Assembly: GCF_036323735.1 (NCBI RefSeq)
Contig: NC_086025.1
Coordinates: 110,829,688-110,893,687, forward strand
Direction of reading: 5' to 3'
Source of the DNA: Rattus norvegicus
Taxonomy: Eukaryota > Chordata > Mammalia > Rodentia > Muridae
Length of the DNA stretch: 64,000 bases
Positions within the stretch are counted from its first letter, which is position 1; every line of letters begins with the position of its first letter. The notes below the pieces were generated by a model. It did not search any database. It was given only the letters and a program-made list of their open reading frames with translations, and was not told the DNA's origin. Both the position numbers and the translations under genes were made by a program. This document shows, in pieces, positions 55,156-64,000 of the stretch.

Positions 55156-55170
55156 ACAGTAGGGGGCGCT
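55156..55170 (+). promoter_or_regulatory. CTCF-like motif (best in window)
   Basis: ACAGTAGGGGGCGCT matches the CTCF core CCASYAGRKGGCRSY at 14 of 15, including the GGGGGCGC centre with its CpG. Not within a recognised SINE. Confidence 0.55.
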
Positions 55171-55382
55171 CCAGGTCCAACCCTCCCTGAAACATTATAC
55201 ACTTCAAATTAAATCCAGAGACTTGGCTGCTGGGCTGTCTCCCAAACCAACTTTAAAAAAAAAAACAAAAACTGGACCAGTCGAGATTCTTCTGGCAAAC
55301 AGCAGAAGAAGGGGCCAATCAAAACTATTGGCTCTGCCAAAAAGCCGCAGCTTTTTCCTTAAAGGGAAACACTTTTAGGGAG
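55171..55382. other. Unannotated stretch
   Basis: A-rich run at about 55252-55266; no repeat body identified. Confidence 0.4.
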
Positions 55383-55391
55383 AGTGAGTGT

Positions 55392-55428
<37 letters not shown>

Positions 55429-55430
55429 CG
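55383..55430. repeat. (GT)n microsatellite
   Basis: GTGA/GTGT start, then about 14 pure GT units, followed by ATGCATGC tetranucleotides at 55443-55457. Confidence 0.96.
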
Positions 55431-56119
55431 AGCGTACTTGTATGCATGCATGCATGTGCGGGCATGTGTGTATGTGCCTGATTCTTTCAAACTTCATTTC
55501 TATGAGTTTCTTCTCCTATACTTGGTCCCTTCTGTATCGCTGCCAGCAACTGCCACTGAGTGTAATACAAAACAAGTCTACAGAAAGACAGAGCTGGATA
55601 TTACTGACCACAGAAGGCAGGGCATCCCTCACCTTACTGCCATTGCTAGGGGCTAAGCTCTGTAGCACATTCTTCCCTCATCCTCACACATCCCCTACTG
55701 CCTCTCCTGTTCTCTGATCTCACTCTCCAGCCACTCAGAGCTCCACCAATCAAGTGTTAGTGTAAAACTCTGCTGAAGCAGGTGTCTATAACAGTAGGGC
55801 TTCTCAGAGCAACTACAAAAGCAACCTTTACTTTTTAGGTTTCTAACCATCAGTGAATAGCATTTTTGCTCGTTTGCTTAAAACACACTAAAATGTATTA
55901 CTAGACACGTGAAATCAAATTTTAAAAGAAAAAATCCAAAGACATACAAAATCACGGCCTTATTGGATTACACACTCACGAAATTACTGTCAGACCGCTA
56001 TGAGTTTCTAAGTGCTTTGAATTTCTGCACCTATCTTGTATAAACTGATAATAAACAGTGAGTGAAATAATACCAGCCTATAAATGACACCTTAATTAAC
56101 ACTGGCACAGCAGAGAGAA
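55431..56119. other. Unannotated stretch
   Basis: No transposon recognised. Confidence 0.45.
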
Positions 56120-56260
56120 GGCATGCTGGGATACCTCACAATCCTCAGGGTGAATCTCAGCTCAACCACTTCCTGGTCATATGACCTTGGCCACATCATC
56201 TCATTTCTCTGAATCCCAGTTTTGGCATTTATAAATAGAAATATAATGTCACAAAACACC
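56120..56260 (+). mobile_element. MIR
   Basis: 'gaatctcagctcaaccacttcctggtcatatgaccttggccacatcatctcatttctctgaatcccagttttggcatttataaatag' is sense MIR (gaatcccggctctgccacttac...gtgtgaccttgggcaag...ctcagtttcctcatctgtaaaatg). Confidence 0.85.
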
Positions 56261-57193
56261 CCTCAGTGCTATGAAGAACTAGGAAAATGCAGAGGCAAGG
56301 AGCCCAGCACCTCGCCTGAATCAAGTTACAGAGCATCGACCACTGTCAGGTTTCCTAAGTACTTCCTCCAATACTCTTTGCTAATCCTAAGGCAAATTGG
56401 ACTCCAGCAAATCCTCACCTTGGGAGTTTTTGTGTTTTCTCAGCTAATTAGAACTAGCATAATCCAGACCTACATCTCTGCAACTTTCTCCTTTTGTTCT
56501 CAGGAAAACAGACTTCCTTACTTGCCAACATGAATTCTCACTTGATCTCTTACAGCTTCCGTTTGAGCCAAGATATATTACAACTTCATTTCTAGTCAAA
56601 AGATCCCCAGCTCAGTCACCAACTACACCTCTGTGCCTTTATTATTATTGCTATTATACTAAGTACCAAGTCAGCTCAAGGATATTTTTAAACAACGGAA
56701 CTGTATTTAATATTCTGGATTCTCTCTTATGCACAAGAGTCTTCATATGGCTGTCCTAACTTAACCAGTCCATGACTCGCCTCATCTTCAAAAAGCTCCA
56801 TCCTCCTAAGGCCAAGTCTTGGCTATCAAATGAAGAGGTTGTTAAAATTCTCTACAACTCACCATAAGAGCTGATCTCAGCTCAGTGCTTTATCCAACCC
56901 AGCTCTCCATCTTTCATTTAAACGATGTTAGCAGCCCTTCTTCCCACAGCTGCATTTAGCATACTAAACCCTACCATCTCAGACTCTCTGGTCGAGACTT
57001 TCCTTTCCTAGACACTGAGGAGAAGCAGTTTGTACTTCTGAATGCCCTAAGATCTCCACCTCTGCACAAAATTATCCAGCAGATATTCATTTCCCTCGTG
57101 GAATCACAGCATACAGGCTGTATGGAAAGCCCGGAAGAATCCAATCTAACACTTCTGTGTACAGAAAAGAAAAAATTTTAAAGCTATATTTTG
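56261..57193. other. Unannotated stretch
   Basis: No repeat recognised. A 103-codon plus-strand open frame (56222-56533) begins inside the MIR and is unlikely to be a gene. Confidence 0.45.
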
Positions 57194-57328
57194 CTGGGCA
57201 GTGGTAGTGCATGCCTTTAAACCCAGCACTCCAGAGTCAGAGGAAGGCGGATCTCTGTGAGTTCCAGGCTAGCCTGGCCTACAGAACAAGCTCCAGGACA
57301 GCCAGGGACACACAGAGAAACCCTGTGC
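57194..57328 (+). mobile_element. B1 SINE
   Basis: 'gctgggcagtggtagtgcatgcctttaaacccagcactccagagtcagaggaaggcggatctctgtgagttccaggctagcctggcctacagaacaagctccaggacagccagggacacacagagaaaccctg'. Near full length. Confidence 0.96.
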
Positions 57329-57787
57329 ACATGTGGGGGTGGGAGGTACATTCTTACTTAAAACTAGTAACAAACTGGGAGGAAATGTAGCCAATGCACA
57401 CAGGATTCACAGGAAAGGGGCACTTGTTTCTCAAGGAGCCAAAGTACATGGCAAGGCCCCTCAAAGGAGGACTACTTTGTCTGCAGATTCCAGGGGTGCA
57501 GAAAAGGCTCAGTCATTCAAGTGACAGTCTGGGGGGGATTAAAAGCAAGGCTACTAGTCACATAGTGCTATGACAGACAGAATGTAAAATGGGAAGGACT
57601 GGAACTATGACAGGGTCACCTGTTCAAAGGTGACCTACCTCCACATTTTCTCAAGACTCTTTAACATCCCGAAACAGCACTGCCAGCTTCGGATCAGGTG
57701 TTCAAATATCTGAGCCTGTGGAAAAACCCGTAACTGGTAACAAAGATGAAGGATTTTCTAAACAAATTCAGAAAGACAACAAAAACC
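57329..57787. other. Unannotated stretch
   Basis: No feature recognised. Confidence 0.4.
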
Positions 57788-57911
57788 AGGGCTAGAAAGG
57801 TGGCTCAACAGTTAAAAGCACTGACTGTAGTCTTCTTGAGGTCCTGAGTTCAATTCCCAGCAGCCACATGATGGCTTACAAAAACATCTATAACCAGTAT
57901 TCAGGAATACA

Positions 57912-57925
57912 ATGCCCTCTGCTGG
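57912..57925 (-). promoter_or_regulatory. CTCF-like motif inside the B2
   Basis: Reverse strand CCAGCAGAGGGCAT agrees with CCASYAGRKGGCRS at 13 of 14. Rodent B2 elements are known to carry CTCF sites; here the usual 'ccctcttctgg' has lost bases to give 'ccctctgctgg', closer to the CTCF core. Confidence 0.4.
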
Positions 57926-57981
57926 TGTGCAGACATATATGCAGACAAAACACCCATCTACATAAAATATATAAATTAATC

Positions 57982-58083
57982 TTTTTTTTGGGGGGGGGTC
58001 TTTTTTTTCGGAGCTGGGGACCGAACCCAGGGCCTTGCGCTTCCTAGGCAAGCGCTCTGCCACTGAGCTAAATCCCCAACCCC
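57982..58083 (-). mobile_element. ID element nested in B2 tail, with target duplication
   Basis: Body 58009-58083 is near-consensus ID in reverse; tail side carries a T run, a G9 run and T8 (57982-58008). The 15-bp duplication taaattaatcttttt is at 57972-57986 and 58084-58098. The insertion site is the T/A-rich tail of the host B2. Confidence 0.97.
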
Positions 58084-58116
58084 TAAATTAATCTTTTTAA
58101 GTTAAAAAAAAATTTA

Positions 58117-58180
58117 AAGGGTCAGAATTGTAGCGTTAGTGGTATAGCATGCACAAGAGCCTGGATTCGATCCCCAGTCA
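58117..58180 (+). mobile_element. Old ID-class SINE
   Basis: 'gtcagaattgtagcgttagtggtatagcatgcacaagagcctggattcgatccccagtcag' keeps tRNA-like A and B boxes. No CCA-type end or cloverleaf pairing convincing enough for a tRNA gene. Confidence 0.6.
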
Positions 58181-58837
58181 GTAAGGGAAAAGAAAAGGCA
58201 AAAGAGGATACATAAACTGTAGTGTGTGTGAGTAAATAATCACTAGACAGTGAAGAACAAACTACTAGTTAGTACACAAAACCCAGTGAGCTGACTCCAA
58301 AGGAACTACACCAGAAGTCAGATCAAAAAGCTATGGGTATGTGTAGTACTCATGGAAAGGTCATGGAAAGGCCAGCAGCTGAGAACAGGAAGACAGACCG
58401 GCTTCAACGGAGCCCAAAGGAACACTGGGTGTACTTTGATAGTGACAATGGCTATATGACTAAGTTTGTCAAAATCCATAAAAAATAAAATCTTAAAGGA
58501 TGAATATCGCTGCATGTGAAATATACCTAATAGATTTTATGTATATATGTTAATGGGCTAACAGTCCATGACCCAGGACTCCAGGCATGAAACCAGGCTT
58601 CAGGGGTGGAAGAGATGGTCACTGGGATCAGTGTTCCACACTCAATGTGTTCCACTGAGCAAAAACCTAACTAAACTAAGGCTAAGGAAGTCAAGTTCCT
58701 CCCTGTTGAAAGGAATAGAACAGGCATTAAATAGAATTATTTGTAGAAACTCATGGCTTTATAATATAAAATGCATGGTTTATAACATTTATATGTACAA
58801 ACACTGGTCATGCATAGAACACAAAGATATAAAGATA
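58181..58837. other. Unannotated stretch
   Basis: No feature recognised; AT-rich end leading to the MaLR insertion site. Confidence 0.4.
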
Positions 58838-58842
58838 TACAT

Positions 58843-59227
58843 TGTAGTGGTTTGAATAGGTATGGCCCCCTTAGACTCATGTGTTTGAATGCTTGGCCCA
58901 CAAGGAATGGCACCATTGGGGGGTATTTGTCCTTGTTGGACTAGGTGTGGCCTTGTTGGAGGAAATGTCACTGTGGGGACAGGTTTGAGGTCTCCTGTGC
59001 TTATGCCCCACCCAGTGTGAAATCAAAGTCTCTTGGCTGCCTTCCAATCAAGATGTAAGACTCTCAGCTCCTTTTCTAGCACCATATCTGCCTGCAGGTT
59101 GCCGTGCTTCCTGCCATGATGATAATGGACTGAACCTCTGAAACTGCGGCCAGCCTCAATTCACTTTTTTTATAGAGCTGCCTTGGCAATGGTGTCTCTT
59201 CATAGTAATAAAACCCTAACTAAATCA
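58843..59227 (+). mobile_element. 5' LTR of the MaLR
   Basis: TGTAGTGGTTTGAATAGG to 'aaaaccctaactaaatca'. The polyadenylation signal position that reads ATTAAA in the 3' LTR is mutated here ('caattcacttttt'). An extra 'ccttgttggac' copy makes it slightly longer than the 3' LTR. Confidence 0.92.
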
Positions 59228-61210
59228 GAAGTTGGTACTGGGGACTGGGGTATTGCTCTGATAGGCCTTCTGTTTGAAAGAACATAGATTTGGGAACATT
59301 GGGTTAGAAGTGGGGCTCAATGGGCCATCCTCGTGGGAATATGGAAGACATTGGGCTGAGGATGGTCTGAACTCTGGGGGCCTGGCTCAAGTGCTTTCAG
59401 AGTGAAAGAATTTTAGTACGTTGCCTAGAAATTGTTCTTATGATATTTTGGTGAATAATGTGGCTGCTTTTTGCCTGAGGCTACAATGAAGAGATTTAGA
59501 ACTGTACTGAGGAAGGAAATCTCAAAAAAAGCAGAGCACAGATAATAACCCATGGTTCACTCTTATGAAGAGCGTTCTGATCAAGAGTAGCAAACTTAGA
59601 AAGGAAAAATGCAAGATATAGGTGCAAGTATTAAAGGGACACCAGGAAGGGGAATGGAGCTGAATCCTGTGTTCAAGAAGATAAACAGATAAAAAGAGTG
59701 GAGACCCTGGGGTTAAATCCTACCCAGCGAAGCTTCCATCATGTGAAAACAATGTTGGAAAAGGGACACTGCCAACTATCCTAAATATACCATGTGTTTG
59801 TGGTCATGTGAGAAACACATATCATGTTGGGCATTATTATGATGTAGCTACTGTTTTCATCTGGACATAAGGAGATGTGACTGTCAAGTTGACGTGGGAT
59901 GAACTGTAATGGCTACTCTCTGTATTTGACTCTATCTGGAATGAATGATCCAGAAATGGAAGGCACACCTGTTATCTGGATCTTGAGCCAGGAAGACCAC
60001 ATGCCTTTAATTCAGATCTTAAGGCACTGTGACATGCTTATAATGAAAAGGAATTTTTTAAAAGTCCAGGGATGGCGGTACATGCTGTTAATCCCGAGAC
60101 AGAAACAAGCAGTTTCTGAGTTCAAGGCCATCCTGGTACAAAGCAAGTCCCAGGTGAAGAAAAGCTCAGGTCCAGGCATGGTACATGCCTTTAATTCCTG
60201 CCCTCAGGAGACAGAGGCATGCAGATCTGTGAGGTCCAAGTCAGTCTATACAGAACAAATTCCAGAATAGCCAAGCTTAGGCAGTGAAGGAAATCATCAG
60301 AAACAGAAAGTTGTAATAGAACAAAAGGGCCATGTTCCAGCCCCAGCAAACAGAGCTATTTGGCAGCTTCTGCCACGTGCCTCTGGCTTTAGAGTCAAGA
60401 ACAGAAGGGGTCACTGGGACAGCTGATGCTGCTTAGTTGGAGCTAAGAAATCAGCAGTGATTAAGAAGAGATCGGCATCACTGAGGTGAACTCTTCTGGG
60501 AAGTGTTATCTCAGAGTACAAAGAAGCTGTGTTCTAGAGATAAAGATCACACTGGCAGCCGGATCTGGTAATGTGTAAGAGTCACCCAGGTGGCACTGGT
60601 TTTGAAGGCATGAAGGGGTCATGGAGCCTATGAGAGGCTATTGGTGAGAGTGCAGCCCAGTTACAGCATCATTCTGGAGATGCCAGTACCGTGGGATGAA
60701 CACTAAGAACCGCAGCAGCAGAAGCTGTGTTCTAAAAGCTGTGAAGGTGAAGCATGGATTGCTTTGGAGACCCCAAGAGGTTAGAGAGGTGCCAGAGCCA
60801 TGGGATACCTGGCAAAGAAAGCTGCTAACAGGGAGTGGAACCAGTCCAAGAGGAAGAATTGTGTTGTAGTGAACAAAACAGAAAGAAGTTAGACATCAGA
60901 CACAGAGATGCAGAGTTTGGAGTTTGCCCAGCTAGTTTTTGGTCTCACTTTGGTGCAACATTCCCTTACCATGATGTTTTAGAAGACTAATGTAGATACT
61001 GTGATACTGGAGGTATGTGATCCTGATTTTTGATTTTGTAAGTGATTACAGTTAAGTGATTGCATGAATCTCAGAACAGACTCTGAACTTTGGTCTTTTA
61101 AACATTGTTGAGACTGTGATAGGCTATGGGGACTTTTGAAGTTGGACTAAATGCATTTTGCATTATGGTAAAGCTACAAGCCTATGGGGGCCACTTCTAT
61201 GAAAATGGAA
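59228..61210 (+). mobile_element. MaLR internal region
   Basis: Opens 'gaagttggtactggggactgggg', the usual MaLR primer-binding-side sequence, then 'gaacatagatttgggaacattgggttagaag', 'ggcctggctcaag', 'gaataatgtggctgctttttgcctgagg', 'accctggggttaaatcc', and near the 3' end 'gttgagactgtgataggc...ggacttttgaagttggactaaatgcattttgc'. Interrupted by two B1 copies. Non-coding. Confidence 0.85.
60065..60290 (+). mobile_element. Two B1 SINEs head to tail
   Basis: First copy about 60065-60155 ('gatggcggtacatgctgttaatcccgag...gtttctgagttcaaggccatcctgg'), second about 60170-60290 ('catggtacatgcctttaattcctgcc...ggcatgcagatctgtgaggtcc...attccagaatagccaag'). Both in the MaLR's orientation and inside it. Confidence 0.8.
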
Positions 61211-61583
61211 TGTGGAGGTTTGACTAGGTTTGGCCCCCACAGACTCATGTGTCTGAATGCTTGTCTCACGGGGAATGGCACTATCAGGAGGTGTGGCCTT
61301 GTTGGAGTAGGTGTAGAGGAAGTGTCACTGTGGGGGCAGGTTTGAAGTCTCCTATGCTTAAGCTCCACCCAGTGTGAAATCAAGAGTCTCCTGAATGCCT
61401 TTGGATCAAGATGTAGAACTCTCAGCTCCTCCAGCACTATGTCGGCCTGGATGCTGCCATGCTTCCTGCCATGATAATGGACTGAACCTCTGAAACTCTA
61501 GCCAACCTCAATTAAATGTCTTCCTTTATAAGAGATACCTTGGTCATGGTGTCTCGTCACAGCAATAAATCCTAACTAAGACA
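61211..61583 (+). mobile_element. 3' LTR of the MaLR
   Basis: TGTGGAGGTTTGACTAGG to 'aataaatcctaactaagaca'. ATTAAA at 61511-61516. Preceded by purine-rich 'gaaaatggaa', the likely polypurine tract. Confidence 0.93.
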
Positions 61584-61588
61584 TACAT

Positions 61589-62085
61589 GGAGTATTTGTA
61601 GCATTTCTCTGTCTGCTGAGAGCCTCAAGGCAATGATCAGCCTGGCAACGTGCATAACTGCTGCCCCCAGACCTTAGCTTCTAACTACTATCCCCCACAC
61701 CTTGCCTCAACTACCATCCTTCATATGAAAGAACAGGGGCTCCTTGGAAATGGCTCGTCCCAGGGCCTGGACAGGAATAAAACAACATGGGAGGATCTTA
61801 CAACAGGAAGCAAGGAACTGTCTCATGAGTGACAGAGACAAACCAAAGGCAAAGAAGCTTAAGGTGGTCTCACTGGCCAAATGCAAGACAGGTTGAGTAG
61901 CAGAATTGTATAACTGCATTATAACCCACTTTAAAAGATACACAGAGAAATCAATGAGAATAGCTCTTCTTATAACAAACACAACAACACTGATAAACAC
62001 AAACTAAGAGAAACAGGATCATTTCATCACTCAATAGCACAGAAGGGGCAGCCCAGGCAGGAACTGCCAAGAGTACTGAAAGAAA
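61589..62085. other. Unannotated stretch
   Basis: No repeat recognised; a 97-codon minus-strand open frame (61707-62000) has no domain. Confidence 0.45.
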
Positions 62086-62170
62086 GGCTGGGGCTAAAGC
62101 TCAGTGACACAACACTCTAGCATCCCCAAGGCCCAGTTCAATCCCCAGCACTGTAAACACCACAACACAA
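62086..62170 (+). mobile_element. Old ID-class SINE
   Basis: 'ggctggggctaaagctcagtgacacaacactctagcatccccaaggcccagttcaatccccagcactgtaaac'. Retains A and B boxes; diverged. Confidence 0.75.
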
Positions 62171-62484
62171 AACCCTAAGACTCTCGGGGAACAGTCTGTT
62201 ATAGAACATGATAATGTATAATCTCAAAATACCTTTCCACAAAAAAAATAACCAACTATAAGAGAGGAAACAGTGAATTTATGTGGAAACACTTGGCAGA
62301 TTTCAACTTTACAAGGTAATCTTAATGTTATTACTGGTTGGGGGGGGGACACAGGGAGACATGGATCAAAGGTAGCAAGAAGAACACAGAACCTTCTCTT
62401 CCCTATTCCCGACAAAATAAACTAACCATCCTCAGGAAGAAGCTGAAGAACTCAAATCTAAATTCCTCAAAAATATCAAGGACA

Positions 62485-62793
62485 TAGGCCAATGAGATGG
62501 TTCAGCGGGTGAAAGAGTCTAAGTGACCTAAGTTTCAACCTCAAGATTCATTTAGTAGGAAAGAACCAACCCCTGCAGTTTATCATCTGACCTCCACATT
62601 TGTACTGTGGCAGGTGATCCTGGAGCTTACTGGCCAGTCGGCCTAGCCTAGTTGGGGAGCTCCAGGTCAATGAGAGAACCTATGGCTAAAAAATAAAAAA
62701 GTCAATGTGGACAGCCCCTAAGAGACAATACTCAAGGCTGACCGCAATCCTCCATATGTATGCACACACATGCACATACGCGCGCACGCGCAC

Positions 62794-62797
<4 letters not shown>
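62485..62797 (+). mobile_element. RSINE1-B4 composite
   Basis: RSINE1-like first part ('ccaatgagatggttcagcgggtgaaag...ccctgcagtttatcatctgacctccacatttgtactgtggc') continues into the B4 3' half ('gagcttactggccagtcggcctagcctagttggggagctccaggtcaatgagagaacc', 'caaggctgaccgcaatcctccat'). Either a fused subfamily or one SINE inserted in the other. Confidence 0.75.

Positions 62798-62843
<46 letters not shown>
62798..62843. repeat. (AG)n microsatellite
   Basis: About 22 AG units after a CG-containing 'cgcgcgcacgcgcac' stretch; it forms the tail of the B4. Confidence 0.97.
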
Positions 62844-62847
<4 letters not shown>

Positions 62848-63991
62848 TATGCATGCCTGACTGGAATATCTATCCTCCTGCTCTATCCTCTTCAGAGTTA
62901 TTCTCAGACCTGACAGGCTGCTTGGATTCCACTAACAAATCTCTCCCCTAAATATTCAATTCCTTCGTATTTAACACTTTTAAATCCCAAACATTCACAA
63001 AGTTAATTTGGCTCTGTTTGGAGGCAGATCCATCAGTAAAATCTAATATATTTGTTTTTATGTTTTCAACAATGTGGGCTATAAAAATGCAACATTTCTC
63101 TCTTATGTTCCAGGAGCCCCAGAAGATTAAGGGAGCAGCAGCAAACAGCCCACACAGAGTTCACTGTATATTCTGCAGCACATAACACTTCGGCATCCAT
63201 TTTATCTGGCAGCAGAAAGAGATATATGTTAGGGCCCTACAATTATCCCTGTAGAGAGGCACACCGAAGGGAATGTAGGCATAACAGCTACAATAATGGC
63301 AACACAAATAGCCATCGTACTTAGAGCCAAGCATGCCAAGGGCTTTAAAACACCCACATCCCTAATGCTACCCTCTCCTTCCCTCCATGCAGGTGGGCCA
63401 ATTCTGTTCCATTCTTTTCCAGCCCACATAAGTTCAAAGGAAAAGACAATCTGCTGCCAGGAACAAGAAGCAAAGAAAGCCACTGTACTTCTGAACACAA
63501 AAGACCAAAAAGCAAAGGTCCTAAGTCTCCAACCGAATGAGCTGCCATTTCCCACCTCCCTAGCCCTTTCTGACATCTACCCTGCCCCTGAATGCCTTAG
63601 AAACCCCCTTCCTTCACCATTCCTCAGATACCTTGTCCCTCACTGCAGCGTGAGCACTACTGGCATCCCCGCTCTACAGGGCAGGGTTGTCCTCTCCTCC
63701 ACCCGGATCCTCACAAGCACCTACAGATGGTGCTAAGGGCAGCAGTACAAAACAAAAATGTGCTAGAGCAATGCAAAAAGTGCTGAATAAACAGGGAAAT
63801 GGGTTGTGGAATGAAAAGGATTGGCAGTAATCTGGGGTGCTAGAGACAGAACTATCAGCACAGAAACCATATTAACTCAAGTCTACACTGAAAAATTGTT
63901 GTGGTGAGCATATTTATATAAGAAAATTGGCTCTTAACAGTCTTTGACAAAGAACTTTAGAATAAAAGATAAAGCTAAGAGCATCACTTAC
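62844..63991. other. Mostly unannotated; MIR fragment
   Basis: 63283-63365 ('aacagctacaataatggcaac...agccaagcatgccaagggctttaaaacacccacat') is antisense MIR-like (gtgccaggcactgtgctaagcgctttacat). The 146-codon plus-strand open frame 63296-63736 starts inside it and overlaps minus-strand open frames, so it is probably chance. Confidence 0.45.
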
Positions 63992-64000
63992 TTTAAAAAA
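63992..64000 (-). other. Possible 5' splice site at the window edge
   Basis: Minus strand reads TTTTTTAAA/gtaagtgatg. The donor-like GTAAGTG is good, but only nine bases of the putative exon lie in the window, so this cannot be judged here. Confidence 0.15.

Larger units (their letters stand above)
57788..58112 (+). mobile_element. B2 SINE interrupted by an ID
   Basis: 'gggctagaaaggtggctcaacagttaaaagcactgactg...ggtcctgagttcaattcccagcagccacatgatggc...tgccctctgctggtgtgcagac...ataaaatatataaattaatctttt'. The A/T-rich tail resumes at 58084 after the ID with 'taaattaatctttttaag' and ends in A-rich sequence. Confidence 0.95.
58843..61583 (+). mobile_element. Complete MaLR retroelement (LTR-internal-LTR)
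   Basis: Two LTRs of the ORR1/MT kind in direct orientation enclose a 2-kb internal region. The whole is flanked by the 5-bp duplication TACAT (58838-58842 and 61584-61588), the size expected for ERVL-related elements. Total 2741 bp. By eye the two LTRs agree at roughly four bases in five, so the insertion is old. No open reading frame of viral size; MaLRs are non-autonomous. Confidence 0.93.

Noticed and set aside
58117..58180. tRNA-like sequence with A and B boxes
   Set aside because: Diverged ID-class SINE in a SINE-rich cluster; no convincing cloverleaf. The same applies to 23935-24020 and 62086-62170.
63296..63736. 146-codon open frame, the longest in the window
   Set aside because: Begins inside a MIR-like fragment, overlaps 115- and 67-codon minus-strand frames, has no domain, signal or splice context.
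1..64000. CRISPR array, phage, plasmid or bacterial operon content
   Set aside because: Direct repeats found are microsatellites and retroposon target duplications; sequence is clearly rodent nuclear DNA.

Overview
This is mammalian nuclear DNA, almost certainly from a rat (Rattus). The main evidence is four near-consensus ID SINEs with intact target-site duplications (13569, 32311, 52771, 57982); young ID copies are numerous in rat and rare in other rodents. The rodent families B1, B2/B3, B4, RSINE1, ORR1/MaLR LTRs and Lx-type LINE-1 are also present, along with long CA/GT/CT/GA microsatellites. The base composition is that of an ordinary AT-leaning intron or intergenic region. There is no operon, no CRISPR array, no rRNA or tRNA gene, and no complete protein-coding gene. 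The 60-146 codon open frames scattered over both strands overlap repeats or each other and look like chance.

Gene content. The best protein-coding signal is a pair of small exon-like segments on the minus strand, 22469-22519 (51 bp) and 19137-19183 (47 bp). Each has a pyrimidine-rich 3' splice site and a consensus 5' splice site, and their reading phases are compatible. One reading gives a glycine/proline-rich stretch followed by a coiled-coil-like heptad. Weaker phase-compatible candidates lie upstream at 27687-27737 and 28082-28125. If real, the window lies inside the introns of a minus-strand gene that I could not name. Two exon-like segments also occur on the plus strand (21929-21982, 54315-54408), so the host-gene strand is not settled by sequence alone.

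Layout. 1-9.1 kb: mostly unique DNA with a B1-B3-RSINE1 cluster near 2 kb and three ancient MIRs. 9.1-20 kb: dense SINEs, two IDs, a B4 bounded by a 45-bp inverted repeat, a rodent interspersed repeat of about 1 kb (16.7-17.7 kb), and a B1 whose tail grew into a tetranucleotide array. 20-29 kb: an LTR-like block, the candidate exons, two L2 pieces and an old LINE-1 broken by a B2. 29-40 kb: an ORR1A-like solo LTR, a long antisense old LINE-1 with nested B1 and ID, and many SINEs. 40-45 kb: mostly unique. 45-48.3 kb: several LTR-type repeats and a 5'-truncated Lx LINE-1. 50.2-50.5 kb: an intact minus-strand solo LTR. 52-58 kb: microsatellites, a CTCF-like site, a truncated ID and an ID inside a B2. 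58.8-61.6 kb: a complete two-LTR MaLR element with a 5-bp target duplication. 62-64 kb: a B4 with a GA tract, then unique DNA.

The repeats are mostly independent insertions. No set of genes here works together, and I saw no sign of a new biological system. The points most worth checking are the exon pair, the complete MaLR, the solo LTR, the CTCF-like motifs and the inverted repeat.
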